From Erysipelotrichaceae bacterium (GTDB lineage: Bacteria > Bacillota_I > Bacilli_A > Erysipelotrichales > Erysipelotrichaceae), in assembly GCA_017405785.1 (NCBI GenBank), contig JAFQZR010000001.1:62001-126000 (forward strand): a stretch of DNA of 64,000 nt. Reading direction: 5' to 3'. Made by a program: the position numbers and the translations under genes. Below the pieces are notes generated by a model. That model worked only from the letters and a program-made list of their open reading frames with translations, made no database searches and was not told the origin of the DNA. Each line of letters begins with the position of its first letter. Position 1 is the stretch's first letter. Shown here one piece after another: positions 36,394 to 44,371 of the stretch.

Positions 36394-36954
36394 ATGGAAA
36401 AGGCTCTTTTACAGGAGAACAGTATCCAGGAAACCTGTTCTGTCTGTGGAAACAAGCTGACGCGATATGGCAGTAAGCAGCTAAAAGACGGCATGTTGTG
36501 CAGAAACTGTGCAAAGCTGTGTTCCAGATGGCTTGAGAAAGCTGATTATGCTGAGAGAACAGTAGAACAGATCAAAGAGCATCTGGACTACCGTCGGAAG
36601 AATCAGGAACTTGTGGGCGAGTTTAAGGGAAACAAGGTCATCGAAGGCAAATATAATCTGTTCATTGATGACGACAACAAAACCTTCCTGATTACAAAGC
36701 GTTCTGATTTCGTGAAAGACAATGCTGATGTTTTCAACATTGCTGAAATCGGTAAAATCGATATTGTCGAAAGAAAGTATGTAAGAAGAGATGGCTCAGA
36801 TGTTTATGTACAGCTGTATGTAAACCATCCTCAGTTTACAACTCTGAAGTTCCAGGTCAATGAATTCGGCTGTCTGAATAAAGACAGTGAAGAGTACCAA
36901 CAGGCATTGAAACTGGCATATGAGTATGTTAATGCTCTCAAGGATAGAAAATAA
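36394..36954 (+). CDS. DUF4428-type zinc-ribbon protein
   Basis: The 186-residue protein begins with a zinc ribbon, TCSVCGNKLTRYGSKQLKDG then LCRNCAKLC (about 14-41), as in DUF4428 domains. A C-terminal beta-rich part follows (KYNLFIDDDNKTFLI, DVYVQLYVNHPQ). The function is unknown. AAGGAGG lies ten bases before the ATG at 36394, so the longer reading from 36304, which would begin within the deoC terminator, is rejected. It is followed closely by a 57-residue gene and the clostripain-like gene. Confidence 0.8.
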   Translation: MEKALLQENSIQETCSVCGNKLTRYGSKQLKDGMLCRNCAKLCSRWLEKADYAERTVEQIKEHLDYRRKNQELVGEFKGNKVIEGKYNLFIDDDNKTFLITKRSDFVKDNADVFNIAEIGKIDIVERKYVRRDGSDVYVQLYVNHPQFTTLKFQVNEFGCLNKDSEEYQQALKLAYEYVNALKDRK

Positions 36955-36969
36955 GTGGAGGTAACAGTT

Positions 36970-37143
36970 ATGGAATCAAATTCACAGGGAAGAAAAAAAC
37001 ACATGGTTGACGGAAACGTCAGAAAAATCGCCAGAAGCGGTGAAAAGGTTGATGAAGCAGCCAAGGAAGCCAAGGCAGAACTGAAGGCTAAGAAAGACAG
37101 CAAATGCATTTTTTCCAAGATTGCTGATCTGTTTAAGAAGTAG
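36970..37143 (+). CDS. small basic helical protein, 57 residues
   Basis: The protein is highly charged and helical (VRKIARSGEKVDEAAKEAK, KDSKCIFSKIADLFKK), ending in an amphipathic tail that could touch the membrane. GGAGGTAACAGTT before the ATG at 36970 is a good ribosome site, which supports a real gene; the in-frame GTG at 36955 overlaps that site. It lies 15 bases after the DUF4428 gene and 12 before the clostripain gene. The family is unknown. Confidence 0.6.
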   Translation: MESNSQGRKKHMVDGNVRKIARSGEKVDEAAKEAKAELKAKKDSKCIFSKIADLFKK

Positions 37144-37155
37144 GAATGTAAGGAA

Positions 37156-39327
37156 ATGTTAAAAAACAGATTTACTAAAGGATTAATTCTCCTGTTAGTC
37201 TGCTGCCTGTTACTGCCGGTTTCAGGATGCAAACAACAGGAACGTGGATTATATGACTATTACTATCCAAGTGGAACAACTTATACAACTCAGTGGAAGC
37301 TTGGCAGCAATGTCGGCAAGCTTGATTCTACTGTAGCAAACGGAGTCAGAGCCAAGTATACCAATATCATCGGTAACAACCAGGACGTCGTAACTATCAT
37401 GGTTTACATGTGCGGTTCTGACCTTGAGTCAAACGGTGCCATGGGTTCCTATGATATTCAGGAAATGGCTAGCGCCGCCATCAGTGACAAAGTAAATGTC
37501 ATCCTGTTTACAGGCGGAACAACCAAATGGCATATCAACCAGATAAGCACTAAGAACAACGCCATATATCAGGTATTTGAAGGAAAACTGGGGTTACTGG
37601 TTGAAAACGCCGGTAATGCTGCCATGGTAAGCCCTTCAAACCTGACAAACTTCATTGAATTCTGCGAAACCAATTTCCCAGCCAACCGTTACGGTCTGAT
37701 CTTATGGGACCACGGTTCAGGATCAGTCGGCGGATACGGACGTGACGAAAAGTATCCTAATAACGGTTCCATGAGCCTGGCCGGCATTGATAAGGCCCTT
37801 ACAGATGCAGATGTCAAATTTGACTTCATCGGCTTTGACGCCTGCTTGATGGGCAATACCGAAACAGCCCTGATGCTCACTGAACACGCAGACTATCTGG
37901 TCGCTTCCGAAGAATCTGAACCAGGTATCGGCTGGTACTATACAGACTGGCTCAATGCCTTAAGCAAGAATACTTCAATACCAACCGTTGAACTTGGAAA
38001 GGCGATTGCTGACAGCTTCGTCTCAACATGCAAGACAAAGACACCTAGACAGCCTGCTACCCTTTCAGTCATTGACCTGGCAGAAATGGAAATTGTTGAC
38101 GCCAAACTCTCTGACTTCTCGAAGTCAGCAACTCAGCTGATTCAGAATCAGCAATATAAGACAGTTGCCGCAGCCAGAAGCGGAGCCAGAGAATTCGCTA
38201 CATCTGCCAATGTAGACCTTGTTGACCTGGTCGATATGGCCAGCAGTATTGACACCCCGGAAGCCAAAGAACTGGTTTCCTCACTGTTAAACTGCATCAA
38301 GTATAACAATACTACAAGTACAATGACTAACTCCTACGGTCTGTCAATCTACTTCCCGTACAGATCAAGCAAGTATCTCAAGACGGTAACATCTACATAT
38401 GATGAGATTGACATGAATGCTGACTATTCACGGTGCATACGTAACTTCGCTGCATATTCAACCGGCGGACAGGTATCATCGGGCGGCAGTTACAATGCAA
38501 CTCAGTCATTCCAGTCATACAATACCAACAACTATCAAACTCAGACCAGCAGCGACAGCATTTACCAGCTGCTCAACCTGTTCACATCAGGTTCTCAGCA
38601 GACTCAGCAGCAGTCCAACTACTCTCCATTACTGGAATTAGGACTCAACCTGTTATTAGGAACCCTGATGAACAGTAGAAGTCTGACAGATTATATCGCT
38701 GAAAACCACTTTGATGCCGACCTCACATGGAAGAACGGAAAGATCAAGCTTACCGAAAAACAGTGGAGCATGGTTGACGACCTCAAGGTCAACGTATTCA
38801 TAGATGACGGCAAGGGCTATATCGATATGGGCTGTGACAACATCTATGATATTGACGCCAAGGGTAACCTGCTGAAGATCAAGGACAAGACCTGGTTAGC
38901 CGCTTCCTCAGACGGAGAGAACTGGATGGTAATCCCTTACTATTATCTCTACTGCACAAAGGATGGCGAAAAAGTTGTCAGCAGTGTCGGCAGAGTTCCA
39001 GTCAGAATCAACGGTGTAAGAGCCAATATGTTACTGCAGTTGGATGATGAGGGAATCGAAGTAGCCGGAATCAATTACCGGTACGATGATGCCGATGTCG
39101 TAGCCAAGTATACTTCCGAGCTGAATGATGGAGATAAGATCGAATTCATCGCCGGATACTATGATTACAAAGGTAATTACATGGCATCATATGTTCTGGA
39201 TGGTTCAATCACCTACCATGGCAATCTGTATTTCGGTGATGTCAGCATCGCTGATTACAAGACAAAATCAACTTATCAGTTCAGAGATATTTATCAGCAG
39301 AACTATTGGACAACTCCAATGGAATAA
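37156..39327 (+). CDS. clostripain-family (C11) cysteine peptidase, lipoprotein
   Basis: The 723-residue protein is exported: a basic N-terminus, a hydrophobic core and the lipobox VSGC (Cys25). The peptidase C11 domain follows, with VTIMVYMCGSDLES, catalytic His186 in LWDHGSG and catalytic Cys230 in FDACLMGN, the caspase-like dyad. Clostripains cut after Arg or Lys and often self-process. A low-complexity Ser/Gln/Thr linker (about 440-490) separates it from a C-terminal beta-rich domain. Surface-anchored proteolysis of host or dietary protein is the likely role. It shares a transcript with the two small genes before it. Confidence 0.9.
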   Translation: MLKNRFTKGLILLLVCCLLLPVSGCKQQERGLYDYYYPSGTTYTTQWKLGSNVGKLDSTVANGVRAKYTNIIGNNQDVVTIMVYMCGSDLESNGAMGSYDIQEMASAAISDKVNVILFTGGTTKWHINQISTKNNAIYQVFEGKLGLLVENAGNAAMVSPSNLTNFIEFCETNFPANRYGLILWDHGSGSVGGYGRDEKYPNNGSMSLAGIDKALTDADVKFDFIGFDACLMGNTETALMLTEHADYLVASEESEPGIGWYYTDWLNALSKNTSIPTVELGKAIADSFVSTCKTKTPRQPATLSVIDLAEMEIVDAKLSDFSKSATQLIQNQQYKTVAAARSGAREFATSANVDLVDLVDMASSIDTPEAKELVSSLLNCIKYNNTTSTMTNSYGLSIYFPYRSSKYLKTVTSTYDEIDMNADYSRCIRNFAAYSTGGQVSSGGSYNATQSFQSYNTNNYQTQTSSDSIYQLLNLFTSGSQQTQQQSNYSPLLELGLNLLLGTLMNSRSLTDYIAENHFDADLTWKNGKIKLTEKQWSMVDDLKVNVFIDDGKGYIDMGCDNIYDIDAKGNLLKIKDKTWLAASSDGENWMVIPYYYLYCTKDGEKVVSSVGRVPVRINGVRANMLLQLDDEGIEVAGINYRYDDADVVAKYTSELNDGDKIEFIAGYYDYKGNYMASYVLDGSITYHGNLYFGDVSIADYKTKSTYQFRDIYQQNYWTTPME

Positions 39328-39344
39328 GTATCCAAAAGCATAAC

Positions 39345-39378
39345 AAAAGGAAGGATTGTTGAGATCCTTCCTTTTTTC
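39345..39378. terminator. bidirectional terminator, clostripain / transketolase
   Basis: GGAAGGAT and ATCCTTCC (39349-39356, 39364-39371) with A- and T-rich flanks lie between convergent genes. Confidence 0.88.
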
Positions 39379-39394
39379 TTTATCAACAGAATGA

Positions 39395-40351
39395 TTACAG
39401 TAAGCCTTTTACTGTTTCAATCAGGTCAGCAGCAGTGAGTTTGAATTCCTTCTGCAGCCACTCAGGAGTTCCTACCTGACCGAACTGATCATTGCAGCCA
39501 TGGCGCTTGAATGGTACAGCTACGGCATTCTCAGCCAGTACTTCAGCAACAGCAGAACCCAATCCACCGATGATTGAATGGTTTTCAAAAGTAACAACGG
39601 CTTTCTTGCCCTTCACTTCTGACAATACCAGTTCAGCATCTAAAGGCTTGATGGTAAACATATCAATGACTTCAACTGATACGCCCTCAGCTTCCAGCTG
39701 TTCAGCGGCATCCAGAGCATCTGAAACCAGCTGACCGGCAGTGATGATCAGAACATCCTTGCCTTCCTTTAACACATTGCCCTTGCCGATTTCAAATGTT
39801 GAACCCGGTTCATAAACATTGCGTACATCCTTACGGTTGGCACGTACATAATGAATGCCTTCCATCTTGGCGAATTCTCTGATGATCCATTCCAGCTGAA
39901 CGGCATCAGCAGCATCGGTAACTACGGCTGTAGGCATAACTCTCATCAGGGCAACGTCTTCCCATGTAGTATGAGTACCACCGTTAGGGCCTACCGTGAA
40001 GCCAGGGTCTGAACCGTACACATTGATTGTATTGTGAGCATAAGCACCTGACAGATATAACTGGTCATATACACGTCTGGTTGCGAATGGTCCGAATGTA
40101 TGAATGAATGGCTTAAATCCCTGAACAGACAGACCGGCAGCAATACCAACCATGTCAGCCTCAGCGATACCGCACTGAACGAATCTTTCAGGATGAGCTT
40201 TTTCAACAATTGTTGAGCTGCTGGCACCTGCCAGGTCAGCTTCCAGCATGACAACCTTTTCATCTGTATTCATTACATCGGCGATTGTCTGCATGACAAC
40301 CTTAGCTAAAGGTGTTCCCTTTGACTTGCGATCTTCAGTTAACTTGAACAT
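39395..40351 (-). CDS. transketolase, C-terminal subunit
   Basis: The 318-residue chain holds the pyrimidine-binding and C-terminal domains of transketolase (VVMLEADLAGASS, CGIAEADMVGIAAGLSVQG, HTTWEDVALMR). The glutamate in the GIAEADM motif activates thiamine diphosphate. It works as a heteromeric enzyme with the adjacent N-terminal chain, transferring two-carbon units in the pentose phosphate pathway. Its ATG overlaps the stop of the partner gene (TAATG), which should keep the two chains in equal amounts. Confidence 0.93.
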   Translation of the reverse strand: MFKLTEDRKSKGTPLAKVVMQTIADVMNTDEKVVMLEADLAGASSSTIVEKAHPERFVQCGIAEADMVGIAAGLSVQGFKPFIHTFGPFATRRVYDQLYLSGAYAHNTINVYGSDPGFTVGPNGGTHTTWEDVALMRVMPTAVVTDAADAVQLEWIIREFAKMEGIHYVRANRKDVRNVYEPGSTFEIGKGNVLKEGKDVLIITAGQLVSDALDAAEQLEAEGVSVEVIDMFTIKPLDAELVLSEVKGKKAVVTFENHSIIGGLGSAVAEVLAENAVAVPFKRHGCNDQFGQVGTPEWLQKEFKLTAADLIETVKGLL

Positions 40352-41205
40352 TATGCTTCCTCCTTTTCAATGAAGGCTTTCAGAGAGGCAATTGCATCAT
40401 CTGCAGCCCGGTTGATCCGGTCATTGTTAAACTTGACGGAGTGGTTGCTCTTGAGTTCCTCAAAATACTTGACGCCCTGACCCTTGATTGAGTCTAAGAC
40501 GATGCAGTTAGCTCCATCCTTGTGATTATGAGCATTTTCAATGGCTTCAGCGATGGCTTCGATATCATCACCCTTTACCTTCTGAGTATAGAATCCGAAA
40601 GCTTCCATTTTCCGTACATAGTCAAACGGATAGAGAACATCCTTGGTATAGCCGTCCAGCTGACGTTTGTTGTCGTCAATAATTACGATGCAGTTATTCA
40701 GTTTTCTGGCTGCAACGAACTGGAATGCTTCCCAGCACTGTCCTTCATTAAGTTCGCCGTCACCGACGATCATGTAAGTGTAGCGGTCCTGGCCTTTCAG
40801 TTTCTGTCCGAGTGCAATACCGGCAGCTGAACTTGTGCCCTGACCTAATGATCCTGTTGTCATGTCAACACCAGGTGTTTTGGTTCTGTCAGGATGTGAC
40901 GGAAGCATTGTTCCGCCATCGTTAAGAGTCATCAGCTTTTCCTTAGGGAAGAAGCCCTTCTCAGCCAGAGCTGAATACCATGCCGGTCCTGAATGTCCTT
41001 TTGACAGAACCACCATGTCGCGGTCTTCCATCTTAGGATTTGCAGGATCAACATGCAGATACTTTCCATACAGCACTGCCATGAGTTCAACAATTGACAT
41101 TGAACCGCCTAAATGACCGTAACCACGGTGCTTCAGAAGCTCAATAACATCCAGACGGATCTTCGCTGCCAGAAGCTGCAGTTCCTTTAATTCTGTTTTC
41201 TCCAT
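40351..41205 (-). CDS. transketolase, N-terminal subunit
   Basis: The 284-residue chain has the thiamine-diphosphate-binding domain: RGYGHLGGSMSIVELMAVLY, the ThDP motif GDGELNEGQCWEA ... NNCIVIIDDN. Split transketolases occur in many Firmicutes and archaea. GGGAGG seven bases upstream sets the start at 41205, not at 41313. It faces away from the plus-strand gene at 41424. With the aldolase and epimerase genes it completes a non-oxidative pentose phosphate set. Confidence 0.94.
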   Translation of the reverse strand: MEKTELKELQLLAAKIRLDVIELLKHRGYGHLGGSMSIVELMAVLYGKYLHVDPANPKMEDRDMVVLSKGHSGPAWYSALAEKGFFPKEKLMTLNDGGTMLPSHPDRTKTPGVDMTTGSLGQGTSSAAGIALGQKLKGQDRYTYMIVGDGELNEGQCWEAFQFVAARKLNNCIVIIDDNKRQLDGYTKDVLYPFDYVRKMEAFGFYTQKVKGDDIEAIAEAIENAHNHKDGANCIVLDSIKGQGVKYFEELKSNHSVKFNNDRINRAADDAIASLKAFIEKEEA

Positions 41206-41423
41206 TATTACCTCCCAATATTCGATAATATCTGTCATATACATTATACAAGATACTGTCAATAAAAACACACAATAAAATAAAAACATACCGGAAAGAA
41301 CTTGTGATAACAATTAATGTATACACAAAGCAACGCTGTGCTATAATTGTATTACACCATTAAGACAAATAATCATTACTACCGCAAAAACAATGGGGTC
41401 AGTGTACCCAGAAGGAGGCAACA

Positions 41424-41954
41424 ATGGGAATATTTGATAAATTACTGAAAGAAGGACTGGACGCCGTAAAAGAAGCTGTCAGCGACGAAAACAAGGAAAA
41501 AGCCAAGGAACTCTTCAGCAATCTTAAGGAACAGTTTTCTGATGAAATAAAGGAAATCAAGGAGAAGGTTGAAGAGTATAAGGCTGAACAGGCCAACAAG
41601 GAAGAATCAATTCCGCAGGATAACTATGAAGAGCCTGAGGATGGAAAGACCTGCCGTGAAAGAATTCTGGAATGCATCGAGAATGAATTCCCGCAGTATC
41701 ATGTTGCAGAAAATGTTTCACCTAGAGAATTAGGCGGACAGGGACGCTTCATGGATTATTCAATGCTGATACTTGATGAAGACAACAAAATCCAGCTGAT
41801 AATCATGCTGATCGGCAAAACCACTACTGCTCACAGAGAATACCGCTGGAGCCGTGAATTCGCTGAAGAAAAAGGTGTTAAGTTCATCAACTTCATCAAC
41901 CACTATCCAAACAGACCTGAATACATTTCAGCAAGACTGCATAAATACCTGTAG
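41424..41954 (+). CDS. conserved hypothetical protein, 176 residues, upstream of the RT element
   Basis: The N-terminal third is a charged amphipathic helix (KLLKEGLDAVKEAVSDENKE, EIKEIKEKVEEYKAEQ). The C-terminal two thirds form a compact domain with FMDYSMLILDEDNKI, LIIMLIGKTTTAHREYRWSR and FINFINHYPNRPEYISARL. Small proteins ending in this N-[HY]-x-P-N-x-x-x-Y-I-x-x-R-L pattern recur in Firmicutes, but no function is known to me. The fold order (strand-strand-helix-strand) could be a degenerate nuclease-like core, without the usual D-ExK residues. A TATAAT at 41342-41347 and GGAGG before the ATG support expression. The structured RNA and RT gene follow in the same direction. Confidence 0.7.
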   Translation: MGIFDKLLKEGLDAVKEAVSDENKEKAKELFSNLKEQFSDEIKEIKEKVEEYKAEQANKEESIPQDNYEEPEDGKTCRERILECIENEFPQYHVAENVSPRELGGQGRFMDYSMLILDEDNKIQLIIMLIGKTTTAHREYRWSREFAEEKGVKFINFINHYPNRPEYISARLHKYL

Positions 41955-41967
41955 TCTTAACATAAGC

Positions 41968-42095
41968 AGAAAGAGAAAAGCAGCAATGCGCCTGTGGCGG
42001 GTGCAGCATGATCTTTATCGTGGCTTTACAGGCAGTCCGATCATGTACCACCTGGTAACGTAAGCACAGCTTACTTCAAAGCATTTTCTCTTTCT
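41968..42095 (+). ncRNA. compact structured RNA candidate preceding the reverse transcriptase
   Basis: The 151-base gap before the RT gene is bounded by a long-range stem: AGAAAGAGAAAA (41968-41979) pairs perfectly with TTTTCTCTTTCT (42084-42095), extended by GC/GC with one bulged A. Inside lie CATGATC/GATCATG (42007-42013 with 42039-42045, 25-base loop), GTAAG/CTTAC (42060-42064 with 42070-42074) and CGCC/GGCG (41989-41992 with 41996-41999). GCCTGT (41990-41995) can instead pair with ACAGGC (42028-42033) in the loop of the second stem, a possible pseudoknot. The outer 3' arm ends ten bases before the RT start codon. I infer a functional RNA partner of the RT; it is not proven. Confidence 0.6.
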
Positions 42096-42105
42096 CTTTT
42101 TATCT

Positions 42106-43320
42106 ATGAGTTTACTTGAGCAATTAAGTCAGAAGGAAACCTGGAAGGATTTCCGCATTTATAAGGCTGAAAGAAATCAGCTTTCAAAAAGAGAGCTTAA
42201 AGAGCTGGATGTTTTTATTGAGGAGCAAAAGTATCTGAGTGTTACCGATACTTTTTCTTTTGGTTATCCAACAAAAAAAACCATCTCAAAGATGGGTTCG
42301 GAAAAGAAAAGAACCGTATACAGCTATTCTGACGATGAAACATGGGTTCTTAAAGTGCTCTCATGGCTGCTTTACAGGTATGACTGTAAGATACCTGAAA
42401 GCTGTTATTCCTTCCGCCCGCACAAAACCTCCAAAACAGCTTTTGACAGCATCAGAAAAATACCTGAACTGGACAGCTGTTTCGTGCTGAAAGCTGACAT
42501 TCATGACTATTTCAATTCCATCAATGTAGATAAGCTTTTGATAATACTTCATCAGGTCATTAATGATGATGAACCTCTTTATCAGTTCATCGAAGGATTG
42601 CTCACTCAGGACAGATGCTATTACAATTATGAACTGATTACGGAAAAAAGAGGCGCCATGGCCGGTGTCCCTTTAGCCAGTTTTCTGGCTAACATCTATC
42701 TGATGGACATGGATCTGCTTTTCGAGCAGGAAAACATCCCCTATTACCGTTACTCAGATGACATCATTATCTTCTGTAAGGATGAAGAGCAGTTAAAACA
42801 CGCCGATACTCTTCTGAAGGAAACCTTGAAAGAAAAGTGTCTGAAACTGAACATGAAGAAATACCATGTCAGTGAACCTCATCAGTCCTGGGAGTTTCTG
42901 GGTTTCAGCTATCACGAAGGTCAGATAGACCTGTCTGACGGTACCATTGAAAAGATGAAAGGCAAGATCCGCCGTAAGGCTCACAGCATTTACCGCTGGG
43001 AAAAAAGGAATAATGCCGATTATTCCCGCGCTGCCCGTTCCATGATACGCAGCTTTGACTACAAGTTCTATGATCTTTCCGGCAATAACGGCTTCACCTG
43101 GACTAGATTCTATTTTCCAGTAATAACCGTTTCTGACGGTCTGCACAAAATCGATCAGACAATGGTTCAGTATCTGCGTTATCTGAAAACCGGACGTCAT
43201 TATAAGGGTAATTATGAAATATCCTATGATTATCTGAAAAAGCTGGGCTATACTTCACTGGTAAACGAATACTATACATGGAAAAAGGAAAACGAAGAGC
43301 TGAAAAAAAGTGGTTTGTAA
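42106..43320 (+). CDS. free-standing reverse transcriptase of unassigned class
   Basis: A 404-residue RNA-directed DNA polymerase. Visible RT motifs in order: CYSFRPHKTSKTAF at 100-113, the first catalytic Asp131 in LKADIHDYFNSIN, motif 4 GAMAGVPLASFLANIYL at 183-199, the catalytic YSDD at 216-219, and FLGFSYHEG at 264-272 followed by a basic thumb. There is no maturase (X) or HNH domain, so it is not a normal group II intron protein. Retron hallmarks (NAxxH, VTG) are absent, and the DGR motif 4 (xxxSQ) is replaced by PLASF. It may belong to the unknown-group/defence-associated RTs. No Shine-Dalgarno precedes the ATG; the upstream bases are the pyrimidine arm of the RNA stem. Confidence 0.88.
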   Translation: MSLLEQLSQKETWKDFRIYKAERNQLSKRELKELDVFIEEQKYLSVTDTFSFGYPTKKTISKMGSEKKRTVYSYSDDETWVLKVLSWLLYRYDCKIPESCYSFRPHKTSKTAFDSIRKIPELDSCFVLKADIHDYFNSINVDKLLIILHQVINDDEPLYQFIEGLLTQDRCYYNYELITEKRGAMAGVPLASFLANIYLMDMDLLFEQENIPYYRYSDDIIIFCKDEEQLKHADTLLKETLKEKCLKLNMKKYHVSEPHQSWEFLGFSYHEGQIDLSDGTIEKMKGKIRRKAHSIYRWEKRNNADYSRAARSMIRSFDYKFYDLSGNNGFTWTRFYFPVITVSDGLHKIDQTMVQYLRYLKTGRHYKGNYEISYDYLKKLGYTSLVNEYYTWKKENEELKKSGL

Positions 43321-43328
43321 CCACTTTT
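43304..43328. terminator. terminator shared by RT and DUF4349 genes
   Basis: AAGTGGTT and AACCACTT close a three-base loop. On the minus strand TTTTTTT follows. It overlaps both stop codons, so the two convergent genes end inside it. Confidence 0.8.
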
Positions 43329-44238
43329 ATTCTGTTGTCAGTTCAGGTGTTTCCTTCTTGACAGTCTTGGCTGTTTTCTTACTGAAGATTCTGTCCTTGA
43401 GGGATAAGACCGGCTTCTTCAGTAACAGGATTACAGCGATCCAGACCAGCAGATGCGGCCGCATGTAAATAACATCAATGATGAAATCTTCGATGCTGCG
43501 GATAAAATTGCTCCGGGATCCGTTAAAGGCATTTGCCAGCTTCTGCAGGAAACCTGTTTCTGAATATGTCTGAACTTCACGGATAGTCAGTTCAATTGTT
43601 GAATATGTTACATCGGCATCCATTCTGTTCTTATATGTCTGCAACTGAGTGAGTTCTATTTCAACCTCACTGAGTCTTTCTTCAATCTGAATGATGTCGC
43701 TGAGATCCTTGGCATTTTCCAGTAACTGTAATAATCTGGTATGCTGGGTTTCCAGAGCCTGGATCCTGATATCGTTGTTGTTATACTGCTCGGTAATGTT
43801 ATCAACATTGGTAGAGATGTTGATGACACTGCCGGATGAGTCTCTTAAACCCTGAACGAATTCATCAAAATGCTGAGCCGGCACTCTGACTGTCAGATGG
43901 AAGGTCCTGCCTGTTCCACCTGATTCACTCATGCTCTGAGTAATGGCACCGTATTTCTTCATCAGCTCTTCCAGTTCATTAGTTAACGCTGCATAATCCT
44001 TGGTTTCCAGGGATACGGAGCTTCTGTAGATCAGTTTTTCATCAGAGAGCTGTGGAGACCGCGAATTGGCTTTCATACTCTGAGACTCTTCAAGAATGGA
44101 ATAATCACCGCCATCGCTGACATAATAGTTTCCGTTATAGCTATCATCACGAGGTTCATACCTGTCCCGGCTCTTTACAGAGCATCCTGCCAATAATACG
44201 ATACATAGAAAAATGGTAAACAATCTTTTCATCTTCAT
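43327..44238 (-). CDS. DUF4349 lipoprotein with C-terminal membrane anchor
   Basis: About 303 residues. It begins with a lipoprotein signal peptide (RLFTIFLCIVLLAGC), followed by the DUF4349 domain: LIYRSSVSLETKDYAALTNEL, an ACT-like region with HLTVRVPAQHFDEFVQGL, a coiled coil (NNDIRIQALETQHTRLLQLL, IIQIEERLSEVEIELTQLQ) and a C-terminal membrane helix (LLVWIAVILLLKK). The family is widespread in Firmicutes and of unknown function, probably on the cell surface. Either of two ATGs (44238 or 44232) can use the GGGAAGG site; the longer reading from 44283 lacks support. Confidence 0.88.
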   Translation of the reverse strand: MKMKRLFTIFLCIVLLAGCSVKSRDRYEPRDDSYNGNYYVSDGGDYSILEESQSMKANSRSPQLSDEKLIYRSSVSLETKDYAALTNELEELMKKYGAITQSMSESGGTGRTFHLTVRVPAQHFDEFVQGLRDSSGSVINISTNVDNITEQYNNNDIRIQALETQHTRLLQLLENAKDLSDIIQIEERLSEVEIELTQLQTYKNRMDADVTYSTIELTIREVQTYSETGFLQKLANAFNGSRSNFIRSIEDFIIDVIYMRPHLLVWIAVILLLKKPVLSLKDRIFSKKTAKTVKKETPELTTE

Positions 44239-44371
44239 TTCCTTCCCTTCTTGTCCTTCTACCCTTAATGACAGAGAACGCATGTCTCAGGTAACGGAAA
44301 GAATTTCGTTTTTATGGCGGGAAATGTTAAAATGTAAATAATCATCTACTAATGGAGGACAATATCTCTTT

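Noticed and set aside
41955-42105. DGR template repeat for the RT
   Set aside because: I saw no near-copy of this segment elsewhere in the window with adenine-specific changes, and the RT lacks the DGR motif 4. A target gene outside the window cannot be excluded.
41968-43320. Retron msr-msd plus RT
   Set aside because: The RT lacks the retron NAxxH and VTG motifs and has a group II-like FLGF segment, so the retron label does not fit even though an RNA with a closing stem precedes the gene.
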